Assembly (NCBI GenBank): GCA_047967505.1
Contig: CM106538.1
DNA length: 64,000 bases
DNA from: Dipteris shenzhenensis
Taxonomy: Eukaryota > Polypodiophyta > Polypodiopsida > Gleicheniales
Strand: one strand, 5' to 3'
Shown one piece after another: positions 25,823 through 35,508 of the stretch (position 1 is its first letter; every line of letters starts with the position of its first letter). The notes under the pieces were generated by a model. The model was not told the DNA's origin, did not search any database, and saw nothing but the letters and a program-made list of their open reading frames with translations. A program made the translations under genes and the position numbers.

Positions 25823-26415
25823 ATGTATATGTTGATGCATATATGTATATATTGATGCATACAATTTTGATATATGGAGAAAATGGACATGAAAACCATC
25901 TAAATTGGATCTTGCCGTTCGATTTGATATATGACATGACCCCATTCGGATATGCAAGTCCAAAGATACGGGGTCCTACTTTTAGGGCCTGAATGCCTAA
26001 AATAGGGAGCGCGTCAACGCGCTGCCTATTTCATGCATTTAGGCCTCAAAAGTAGGACCCCATTGGGTTGCCAATGGGGTCCTACTTTTGAGGCCTAAAT
26101 GCATGAAATAGGCAACGCAACCCAATGGGGTCCTACTTTTGAGGCCTAAATGCATGAAATAGGCAGCGCGTTGACGCGCTCCCTATTTTAGGCATTCAGG
26201 CCCTAAAAGTAGGACCCCGTATCTTTGGACTTGCATATCCGAATGGGGTCATGTCATATATCAAATCGAACGGCAAGATCCAATTTAGATGGTTTTCATG
26301 TCCATTTTCTCCATCAACTAAAACTATATTCATCAAATAATGTTGTTTATCAATTTTTGGCATACCCCCCCCAAAATCAAGACCCCCATTGCAAAGAAAG
26401 GTAAGGAACACAAGT
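25637..26415. repeat. Satellite unit 8 (779 bp)
   Basis: Same deletion as unit 7. Hairpins 25970-26061 and 26127-26218, plus an extra half-module between them ending in GGCAACGCAACCC. Confidence 0.9.
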
Positions 26416-26540
26416 GCTTGTTCTTATGCTCATGAAACAACAAAATGCATGAAATAGGTAACCAACGGGGTCCTAATTTTGTTGTATGTATGTAAGTATG
26501 TATATATGTATGTATGTACATACATATATATCTATATGTG

Positions 26541-26629
<89 letters not shown>

Positions 26630-27063
26630 ATGTATATGTTGATGCATATATGTATATGTTGATGCATACAATTTTGATATATGGAGAAAATGGACATGAA
26701 AACCATCTAAATTGGTTCTTGTCATTCAATTTGATATATAACATGATCCCATTTGGTTTGTAAGTCCAAAGATACGGGGTCCTACTTTTAGGGCCTGGAT
26801 GCCTAAAATAGGCAGCGTGTTAACGCGCTGCCTATTTTAGGCATCCAGGCCCTAAAAGTAGCACCCCGTATCTTTGGACTTGCATATCCAAATGGGGTCA
26901 TGTCATATATCAAATCAAACGGCAAGATCCAATTTAGATGGTTTTCATGTCCATTTTCTCCATCAACTAAAACTATATTCATCAAATAATGTTGTTGATA
27001 AATTTTTGGCATTCCCCCCCAAAATCAAGACCCCCATTGCAAAGAAAGGTAAAGAACACAAGT
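26416..27063. repeat. Satellite unit 9 (648 bp), single hairpin
   Basis: Only one module, 26776-26867, which is almost a perfect 92-bp palindrome (arms of 46 with about two mismatches). The missing second module largely explains the short unit. Confidence 0.92.
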
Positions 27064-27174
27064 GCTTGTTGTTATGCTCAAGAGACAACAAAATGCATGA
27101 CATGGGAAACCAATGGGGTCTTACTTTTGATGTTTGTATGTATGTATGTATGTATATATATGCATGTACATACA

Positions 27175-27210
<36 letters not shown>

Positions 27211-27788
27211 TATATATGTATGTATGTATGTATATGTTGATGCATATTTGTATATATTGATGTATATATTGATGCATTCAATTTTGATATATGGAGAAAA
27301 TGGACATGAAAATCATCTAAATTGGCTCTTGCCATTTGATTTGATATATGACATGACCCCATTTTGATTTGTAAGTCCAAAGATATGGGGTCCTACTTTT
27401 AAGGCCTGAATGCCTGAAATAGGCAGCGCGTTAACGCGCTGCCTATTTCATGCATTTAGGCCTCAAAAGTAGGACCCCATTGGCAACAAACGCGCTGCCT
27501 ATTTCATGCATCTAGGCCTCAAATGTAGGACCCCATTGTATTGCCAATGGGGTCCTGCTTTTGAGGCCTAAATGCATGAAATAGGCAGCACGTTAACGCG
27601 TTGCCTATTTTAGGCATTCAGACCCTAAAAGTAGCACCCCATATCTTTGGGGACTTGCATATCCGAATGGGTTCATGTCATATATCAAATTGAATGGCAA
27701 GATCCAATTTAGATGGTTTTCATGTCCATTTTCTCCATCAACTAAAACTATATTCATCAAATAATGTTGTTTATCAATTTTTGGCATA
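27064..27788. repeat. Satellite unit 10
   Basis: Spacer of the unit 2-4 type. Hairpins 27387-27478 and 27549-27640 with an extra half-module between. The next unit lacks the anchor word, so the right limit is approximate. Confidence 0.85.
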
Positions 27789-27876
27789 CCCCCCTCAAAA
27801 TCAAGACCCCCATTTTGCTGTATGTATGTAAGTATGTATATATGTATGTATATACATACATATATATCTATATGTG

Positions 27877-27919
<43 letters not shown>

Positions 27920-27951
27920 ACCACACATGTATGTATGTATGTATCTATGTA

Positions 27952-27997
<46 letters not shown>

Positions 27998-28560
27998 CAT
28001 ACATATGTATATATTGATGCATATATTGATGCATATCTTGATGTATATATTTATGCATACAGTTTTGATTGATGGAGAAATCAGGCATGAAAACCATCTA
28101 AATTGACTCTTGCCGTTCGATTTGATATAGGACATGATCCCATTGGGATTTGTAAGTCCAAAGATACGGGGTCTTACTTTTAGGACCTAAATTCCTGAAA
28201 TAGGTAGCTTGTCAATGTGCTGCCTATTTCATGCATTTAGGCCTCAAAAGTAGGACCTCATTTGGTCCTACATGGGGTCCTACTTTTGAGGCCTAAATGT
28301 ATGAAATAGGCAGTGCATTGGCACGCTGCCTATTTTAGGCATTCAAGCCCTAAAAGTAAGACCCCATATCTTTGGAATTACAAATCCAAATGGGGTCATG
28401 TCATACATCAAATCAAATGGCAAGAGCCAATTTAGATGTTTTCATGCCCATTTTATCAATTTAATAAAACTATATGCATCAAATAATGTTGTTTATCAAT
28501 TTTTGGCATACATCCCCAAAATCAAAACCCCCATTGGAAAGAAAGGTAAGGAACACAAGT
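27789..28560. repeat. Satellite unit 11 (diverged)
   Basis: Lacks the anchor and joins the CAAGACCCCCAT block directly to a GT-type spacer. Hairpins 28168-28259 and 28274-28365 are more diverged than in inner units, as expected at an array edge. Confidence 0.85.
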
Positions 28561-28586
28561 GCTTGTTCTTATGTTCAGGAAACATT

Positions 28587-28662
28587 AAAAAAGAGGCCTA
28601 GTAGCCCAAAAATGGCAGCGCATCAATGCACTATCATTTTTGGGTTGCCAGGTCTCTTTTTT
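28587..28662. repeat. Foldback hairpin 1, outside the array
   Basis: A 76-bp imperfect palindrome opening AAAAAAGAGGCC and closing GGTCTCTTTTTT, with inner arms CCCAAAAATG and CATTTTTGGG around a GGCAGCGCATCAATGCAC core. It lies immediately after the last anchor word of the satellite. Confidence 0.8.
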
Positions 28663-29207
28663 GTTGTCTCACGAGCATACATATGGAGGTCATTATACAA
28701 TATAACTAAGAAGTAGTATTGAAGTAGTTCTACAATTTGGATGCATTAAGAGCATTCATATAGCAAGGAAGAATATAATAATTGAATAGATTTTTTTTTC
28801 AATACATATTGCTAGTGAGACTACCAAAAAGAGGCTCTACCCCTCATGATGTCTGTGGATACAGAATATGAGATTGCTTGAGGCTTGGATTGCAGCTGGA
28901 AACATTGCATGGGCAAAGCCACTATATGCCTCAAGTGTTGGAAATTGATATATGGCTCAAGTGCTAGAATGTGCAAATCATGGCCAAAATCAAGACCCCT
29001 TAGAGATTCCATGAGGGCTATCCTTTTACTACTACACACGTCACCTTTAGTCGAGGGCAGAACCATTCGTCGTCATAGGCAGCAGGTTCATGGGACCCCA
29101 TCCCATGATCCAAGGCATTATTCAAAGACAAAGTATTTCTGACCATTCCCAAATTGAGTTTGCCGATTCCTAATCTGATTGATTTCATTTACTGGACTTG
29201 CAATGCT
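28663..29207. other. Noncoding stretch between hairpins
   Basis: No gene seen. Contains the phrase CCAAAATCAAGACCCC at about 28984, which also occurs in every complete satellite unit. Confidence 0.5.
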
Positions 29208-29324
29208 TGCAAAGCCCTTGCTTAAGCTTGAATGAGCCTCTTGATTTTGGGGGTATAATGGTCAAAAATGGCTTAACACGCCCAAAATCAAGAGGCTCAT
29301 TCAAGCTTAAGCAAGGGCTTTGCA
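29208..29324. repeat. Foldback hairpin 2: perfect 44-bp inverted repeat
   Basis: Arms 29208-29251 and 29281-29324 are exact reverse complements (TGCAAAGCCCTTGC...ATTTTGGG) separated by 29 bp. Perfect arms suggest recent origin or gene-conversion-like upkeep. Confidence 0.95.
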
Positions 29325-29413
29325 GGTCTTGTTTTTGGGTGGCAAAAGCACGAAAAATGACAGCACATTAAGGTGTTGCCATTCTTATGCTTCCCCCCTC
29401 CAAAAACAAGACC
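29325..29413. repeat. Foldback hairpin 3
   Basis: Directly abuts hairpin 2. Terminal arms GGTCTTGTTTTTGG and CCAAAAACAAGACC are perfect. The inner arms are imperfect around CAGCACATTAAGGTGTTG, which resembles the satellite core CAGCGCGTTAACGCGCTG. Confidence 0.85.
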
Positions 29414-29525
29414 CCCAAGCTATTCATTAGAGACACCAAAATGAGGAGAAGGATGACGTGAGGAGTAGAGGAGCTGGCCAATGAGGGGAGGGACAGCCTT
29501 GGAATTGCCAGCAACAAGCATGATG

Positions 29526-29597
29526 CAAGGAGGTGAGAAGGCAAAGAAGCAAGGAGGTGAGGAGGTGAGGAAGCAAGGAGGCGAGGAGGCAAGAGGC
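29526..29597 (+). repeat. Purine-rich GGAGGTGAGG minisatellite
   Basis: Irregular repeats of AAGGAGGTGAGGAGG-type words. The Pro/Leu/Ser-rich minus-strand frames here are products of this composition. Confidence 0.75.
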
Positions 29598-29819
29598 AGT
29601 CTTGAAGGGCAACAAGAGGGTGGAGGTGGCTGAAAGAGTAAGCAAGAAAGGGAGGGATGGAGATTGCTTGTAGGAAATGCTTGGATTAATGCTACAAATG
29701 CCATTTTTTTGTGTGTATTTTGCAGCATGAAATGTTTATGGCATTTTTCTTTTAAAAAATACAAAATTGTTGTGATTAATTGCGCTACAAACAACTCAAG
29801 CCGTAAAGCACCATGGATT

Positions 29820-32057
29820 AGTACAACAATATACATCACAAATGGATGCATACACTCATATACATCACCGATGGATGCATACACTTATACTCACATCAAT
29901 TTCCAATATTGTATTAGATGGACCCTTAGCATATATGTGTGCATAGAAGACCATTTCCTACATTGATCCCTGATTTCATAGTTAAATTATTCCCTTTCTC
30001 ACATTCTAACATGTGAAGATTTAATGTACATGCATTATGGACACATTATATTGCAGTTTATGACTAACTTTTTTTATGAATGCATGATACTTGTATATGG
30101 TCAAGGAAGGTATATTATCATTTTTGAATGATAACATTACTCTATGCTCCATTTTATCCTATATTAGAAACTATGATCACTAGATATTACATAAATGTAT
30201 TGCTCCATTATATCCTATACTAAAAACTATTTTGACCCAAATACATAATGCCAATTGAGGTTAGTACTGATGACAAGTGATGAAAACAATCTAATGGTAT
30301 GAATGAGATCTTGTAAATTTTGGATATATAATATGGGTACTATGTTGATTGAGCTATTTTTCTAAGGGAATATTTTCAACTTAATTACTAAATACATACT
30401 TACAATGGTGACCTGATTCCCATCTATATGTATAATCAAGTTTTACTTTGTGTTTAAAAAAAAGCTTTTGCATAAGGTTAAAATTTGAATAGTATTTATA
30501 TTTGTTTAAGACTACCCATTGAGCTGGCTCCTATCCTTATATTGAACATGATAATGTTCATAAAGATTTTATGAATACAAATAGATAGCATTGGCTCTCT
30601 TTTTAGTGGTTGGGAATGAACCCTAAAAGTACCCTAAAATGACTATGTATTCCCTTATTTGTAGCATGGAAGTGATCATGGTAGAGTGGCATAATCCCTA
30701 TTTTGCATTTTTCATAGGTTCTTTTGCTACTCATGGTTGGCGGATACACCACGGCATAGATCCGAATAGATATTTGGTTTTTTGCTTCAACTTGCTTGAC
30801 TAGACTTTCCTTTATGATTGTTTGATTGTGCATGATGAGTAGTCACTGGCTTAACTGATGCATTAAGTGAAATGTTTTCCTTAAAGTTTTTCATACTACA
30901 AGATACGAGTTTGCTTATACGGGTGGAAATAAAAGCTTGTTAATGCCTGGTGCATATTTTTCGTTAGATGCAGTAGGATACTAGTTACCGAGTGTCTTTG
31001 CCAATTATTTCACTTGAATCATGCTCCTCTTATGCTTGAGTTTGTGGTCACGTATTGACTTTAACATAATAGTCTATAGGATACTGGATGAGCACTCAAC
31101 ATAGTCGTTAGATGCATTCATTTCTAGTTCCGATAGAACTATCATTCAGACATTGGTCATAGTAGAAATATGGAGGGCTAAAATCCTTTTTTGGCTCCCT
31201 AAGTTTTTTAAAGCATGGTATTGTCCAGATTACATAGGTATTTTCACTAAGCAAAATTAATCCTTATGATGAAAATGTGTTTTTTTTCTTTTGACATAGT
31301 TAGTTCTGTTTCCATGTTTTTGGATCGAATGTATGGATGATCTTCTGCAAGCATACTCCATAAAAGACATGATATGTATATGTAGCACATGATCATGTTT
31401 ACATATTTTCAGTCATATATTCTACATTGTGATCTATCATTATCTTGCTGTGTGGATGTTCAATCTGAGTAGTGTTTGCTTTTTTTATCGCAAATTTTAT
31501 GTATTGTTGTGTCTCTACCTCTCCACAACGACTCAAATTGATAGTATGGGGATGAAAGAGAAGTTAATTGTGAGTTTCAGGCATGCCTTCATTGTTGGAA
31601 TATGTTTAATTTGCTTATGATCACATCAATTGTTCCAATGATATTGAGAGGAATAAGATGCTGGATGAGGTTCTCGCTCGCTTGAAACCTATTTAATCTT
31701 GCTCGCTTATTTGGGGCTGCTCGCTTTTCTTCGCTCGCTTTTTGGTAATCCTCTAGTATGTGATTCAAGTTACACCTAGTAAACACCATGTGTGTTTGAA
31801 GGTTAAGAGGTGGAGCATGCAATAGAAGATGAGCAAATAGATGACATGAAAGCCAAAACTTTTGAGACACAAATGAGGATAGTTTGATCTCATTCAAAGA
31901 TTTTTCAAATGACCATAGTTTGGGAAATTTAGTATTTGCATTCATGGTTTCCTTTCGACTTAGGTACAAATTATTAGTAGAGTGATCACCAAGATCAAGA
32001 GGATGCACATGAATTATCAAAATCTTCACTCAACTTGATACTCTACCTAGGGGTTAA
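29820..32057. other. Noncoding AT-rich region
   Basis: No supported gene. A 28-bp direct duplication containing GGATGCATACACT occurs near 29830-29890. A GCGAGC-rich tract (minus sense) lies at about 31670-31745 and matches one at 16425-16475 in the opposite orientation. Confidence 0.5.
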
Positions 32058-32306
32058 TGTTGGAGTTGCAAGAAGGATTGAGCAAGTGAAGCAAAAGAGA
32101 GAGTTTATTCAAGAGAGACAGGCCCAATATATAGGCTCCAATTACGTCCAGTAGTGACATCACATGTGAGCTCAGTAGAGCATCTAGATCCACAAATCTC
32201 TCAATCAGTTCCATGATTCTCTCAGTCACACACCACACACCTTGATTCACTCAATCACACCTACTGACACCTATCCAGGCACACCATTACATCAAGTTGT
32301 CCTTCA
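32058..32306 (-). repeat. 3' LTR of the small element
   Basis: 249 bp, TG...CA. About 98 percent identical by eye to 33951-34199. Confidence 0.93.
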
Positions 32307-32635
32307 TTCCCCCCCACAAATTGATGACCTTAACCCTAGCAGTAGTCCATGGGAAACTTCATGGCTTGCCCACCTCTAGTGGCAACACACATGATCCACA
32401 ACCTGGTACTCACTCTAGTTGCATCTGCAGTAGACTCATTTGGGCATCCTCATCCCAACATGATCTCACTCTGACTTTGGTTTGTTCGTTTACAATTGGG
32501 AGATAGACAATGACTATGCATGGGAATACCCTTAGATCCAACAAGGTAACACATAAGACTAACAATCATTTGAGGGGGGCATCCCAAGGCATCCCAAGGC
32601 AGAGAACCCTTATTGACCACACACACAAAAACATT

Positions 32636-33139
32636 CTAAGAGGAAGATGTGGGGAAATACCCCTCTTTGATGGCATATATTGTGCTTTTCCTTCTTCTCT
32701 TCCAAGATACCATAGTGTGAGGTTCATTGTCATTAGAGAGGTTCTTGGTGTAGCCAATCTTGTAACTCCTTTGCTCTTTGTCCTTCTCTACACTTTTTAA
32801 TGTATCTTGTCCATATTCTGCAATACAAGATCCTTGTAGTCCTTTACCTTCTTTGAGTGTCCAAGCCTTAAAAACATTTTGTGAATCATATGGACTGAAG
32901 AGGGTCTTACCACTTGCCATGCAAGGGCAGTGTCTACTCGTGTACAAGAAGTGGTCATGATTGTATGGCAAGGTATAGTCAACCAAATGCAAGTACATTT
33001 CATACATCATGAAAGATACATCTTTAAAATAAGAATCATAACGGTTGTAGTTGAAACCTTTGTTCCAATCATATCCATTGGAAATTATCATGCAAGTCAT
33101 GATATATTCTTTCGTCATGAAAGCTCTTGTCATAGTCAA
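32636..33139 (-). CDS. Hypothetical ORF inside the small LTR element
   Basis: A 167-residue frame in the sense of the element, Tyr- and Lys-rich, with no recognised domain. It begins after the primer site region and covers a quarter of the interior. It could be a captured host fragment, a relic of gag, or chance. The rest of the interior has no ORF of note. Start choice is arbitrary (first ATG). Confidence 0.2.
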   Translation of the reverse strand: MTMTRAFMTKEYIMTCMIISNGYDWNKGFNYNRYDSYFKDVSFMMYEMYLHLVDYTLPYNHDHFLYTSRHCPCMASGKTLFSPYDSQNVFKAWTLKEGKGLQGSCIAEYGQDTLKSVEKDKEQRSYKIGYTKNLSNDNEPHTMVSWKRRRKSTIYAIKEGYFPTSSS

Positions 33140-33936
33140 CTCACACTAGTCAACTAGTCAACAAGATAGTATGACTTGAAATCCACTTCAAAGTATCATA
33201 ACCTCAATATAAAAGATGAAAAATGCATTCAACTGAACTTCACAGAGCATTCTCACAACTGAAAAAGCAATCTTTGAATCTCTAATATGTACTTCAACTC
33301 CTCAAGCATCACCTTAGCATTTAGTGTAGCATCAACCTTCTAAAATAGTATAGAAATGCTTGCAAAAAACAGAGGAACATTGGAGGGTTGCTACCTCACT
33401 CCACAAAGCATCAAGTAGAGGGAATTTGCTGTGTAATCAAAGGTACTTGGAAGTAGAAGACTCAGTGCAAGTCTCAGATCAAATGAAGCTTCACACCTCC
33501 AGGGGTAGCATCATCTTCTCTGCCTCCAAAAACATGTCTTCTTCAAAACCCGACTGGTTTTTCTTTAGTTTCTCCTCATTCCCCTAACCATTTGCCCTCA
33601 AAATTCACCAGCACAAGTAGCCCATGGTCGCCTAAGTGCACCTTAGACCGTTTTTGAAATGGTGGCTCCAGTAAGTTGTATCATCAAAAATGGCACGGGA
33701 TAGGGCGAGTGTAAGCACGGGTTGTAGAGGCCATAATCCTTAAATTCCTCTCAAGTGGAAGTGCACCTTAACTGGGGGAATCTACACCTAAAAGGGATGG
33801 AGCAATGGTTCAGAGATGAAAGAGAACAAGCACTTGGAAATTTCATGGGAAGAAGAGGAAGAAAAGCTTCAAAAACGTCATGGTGAAGAAGATGATGACA
33901 TGGCACTCAAGGAGGTCTCAAGGAGAGTGAACCAAG

Positions 33937-33948
33937 GCTCTGATACCA
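33937..33948 (-). other. Primer-binding site of the small element
   Basis: Plus-strand GCTCTGATACCA is the reverse complement of TGGTATCAGAGC. Two bases (CA) separate it from the LTR. Confidence 0.92.
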
Positions 33949-33950
33949 CA

Positions 33951-34199
33951 TGTTGGAGTTGCAAGAAGGATTGAGCAAGTGAAGCAAAAGAGAGAGTTTA
34001 TTCAAGAGAGACAGGCCCAATATATAGGCTCCAATTACATCCAGTAGTGACATCACATGTGAGCTCAGTAGAGCATCTAGATCCACAAATCTCTCAATCA
34101 GTTCCATGATTCTCTCAATCACACACCACACACCTAGATTCACTCAATCACACCTACTGGCACCTATCCAGGCACACCATTACATCAAGTTGTCCTTCA
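33951..34199 (-). repeat. 5' LTR of the small element
   Basis: 249 bp. Flanked on the right by GTTAA, the target-site duplication. Confidence 0.93.
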
Positions 34200-34528
34200 G
34201 TTAAGAGGTATGAACACTTATTGACAAGTTGCATATCATAATAAGGCTTCCAAATGAGAATAGGTCATTGTATGGCCCTAGAGTTGGTGTGTAATAGTTC
34301 GAGTTCTTTCTTTCATGCTTATATTCACATTTTTTTCGACACATTTTTTGACACTATTGTTTTTCCAAGTCCCCTTCTTATGCTTATTTCGGCACTATTT
34401 GTTTCAATGCTACCTTAGCCACTAAATTCAACACTTATTATGATGCCCATCAAAGTTTCTTTCCTTTTTGTACCCATCAAGTTCTACATTAAAATTGTCA
34501 AAGATTAGAGTTTAAAAATTGTGCATAA

Positions 34529-35028
34529 TAAAGATTATGATGACTTTTACAATTGTTAGACTATTTTTTAAATGATTAAGATTCCCATTTTTACTTGGCC
34601 AGCACTAGAGAGTTTTTTGAGATTATGAAATCCTATGAAGCCATGTGGCAGGTTCTACAATGTTCGATGTCATGTCTAAAAAAAGTTAACATTGCTTGCC
34701 TAAGAATGAAGGATGATTTCGATAGATTTGTTGTGATACACTCAAGGCTAGAAATTTGCCTTATCATTTATAGAAACCAAGATCTCATGTCTATGCTGTA
34801 GCCTCTCTTGTATTTCTCAAAGTTCTATATGCTCATTTTTTTCTCAATTTGAGATATTTTAGCATAGATGCATATATTGATGCAAGCTTATTAAAAATTA
34901 TGACAAGATTCTCTAGCTGTCTAATGCTTGATGGTAGGGTGTTGAAGTTGTCTACAATGAAGTGGGATACTCATTGGCCTCTCCTATAGAATGATAGTTG
35001 GAACTTCAATATAGACAAGTAGACTATT
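34529..35028 (+). repeat. Dispersed repeat, copy 2
   Basis: Paralogue of 15571-15870 with about 200 bp of extra sequence after the first 60 bp. Confidence 0.75.
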
Positions 35029-35176
35029 GTCTTTATGTTGAACGTATTTTTAGAAAATATAATAAAAAGAGACTTGTATTCAGTATGACCAAGAACATAA
35101 AAAATGAGGTGAAACTCCGGTGATGAGAACAATATCCTGTGTAGGTAGAGATACTCTGGCTAAAAATAAAAGTATT

Positions 35177-35508
35177 GAAGCGAGTTATTTGCATCAAAAG
35201 GCCCTATGGCTGTGTGCGAAAAGAGAAGTCCTCCATGAACCCACGCCCTCATGAAAGAAGCTCTCCTAGTATCAGCTTCTTGGGAGGAACACTAAATCCT
35301 ACTCTAGGTGGCCATGAGAATGCATACAATGTCATGTCAAATGAAGCGAGTTATTTGCATCAAAAGGCCCTATGGCTGTGTGCGAAAAGAGAAGTCCTCC
35401 ATGAACCCACGCCCTCATGAAAGAAGCTCTCCTAGTATCAGCTTCTTGGGAGGAACACTAAATCCTACTCTAGGTGGCCATGAGAATGCATACAATGTCA
35501 TGTCAAAT
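35177..35508 (+). repeat. 166-bp tandem duplication, apparently identical copies
   Basis: Copies 35177-35342 and 35343-35508 both start GAAGCGAGTTATTTGCATCA and show no difference by eye, so the duplication is recent or an assembly artefact. Confidence 0.92.

Larger units (their letters stand above)
20221..28586. repeat. Satellite array of palindromic units with microsatellite spacers
   Basis: The anchor word GCTTGTTCTTATGCTC (or a close variant) recurs at 20451, 21256, 21964, 22673, 23407, 24141, 24911, 25637, 26416, 27064 and 28561. Spacing is 648-805 bp, with two successive spacings of exactly 734 bp. Each unit has, in order: the anchor, a TATG/TA/GT microsatellite, a left flank, one or two 92-bp hairpin modules, and a right flank that is the reverse complement of the left flank. 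The modules plus flanks form a near-perfect palindrome with arms of about 190-225 bp. No protein coding is credible; the Ile-Tyr, Cys-Val and His-Thr ORFs are translated microsatellite. Confidence 0.95.
32058..34199 (-). mobile_element. Small LTR retrotransposon, non-autonomous, with target-site duplication
   Basis: Two 249-bp direct repeats (32058-32306 and 33951-34199) differ at about four positions, start TG and end CA. The duplicated target GTTAA flanks them at 32053-32057 and 34200-34204. Inside the right LTR, GCTCTGATACCA (33937-33948) is the tRNA-iMet primer site in minus orientation. Inside the left LTR, a run of seven C gives the polypurine tract on the minus strand. At 2142 bp with no gag, protease, integrase or RT motif, it is a TRIM/LARD-like element that must be moved by another element's proteins. 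High LTR identity implies a recent insertion. Confidence 0.93.

Noticed and set aside
22453-26411. Recurrent 71-residue minus-strand ORF ([16 protein letters not shown]...) in satellite units
   Set aside because: It recurs only because the unit recurs, and variants differ by frame-neutral base changes of the repeat. It has no domain and lies inside palindromic DNA.
20386-28072. Many ORFs of Ile-Tyr, His-Thr-Tyr, Met-Tyr-Val-Cys repeats on both strands
   Set aside because: They are translations of (TATG)n, (TA)n and (GT)n tracts in the satellite units. Length tracks the microsatellite, there is no start context, and both strands are open at once.
20221-28586. CRISPR-like regular repeat spacing
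   Set aside because: Units are about 700 bp with microsatellite spacers, not 25-40 bp repeats with unique spacers, and the context is a plant nuclear genome.
29368-29884. Pro/Ser/Leu-rich minus-strand ORFs
   Set aside because: Composition is dictated by the purine-rich minisatellite on the plus strand; several frames are open in parallel.
31589-32029. 146-residue minus-strand ORF at the left of the small LTR element
   Set aside because: Lies in low-complexity AT-rich DNA with the GCGAGC tract; no recognisable domain, and the frame looks fortuitous.
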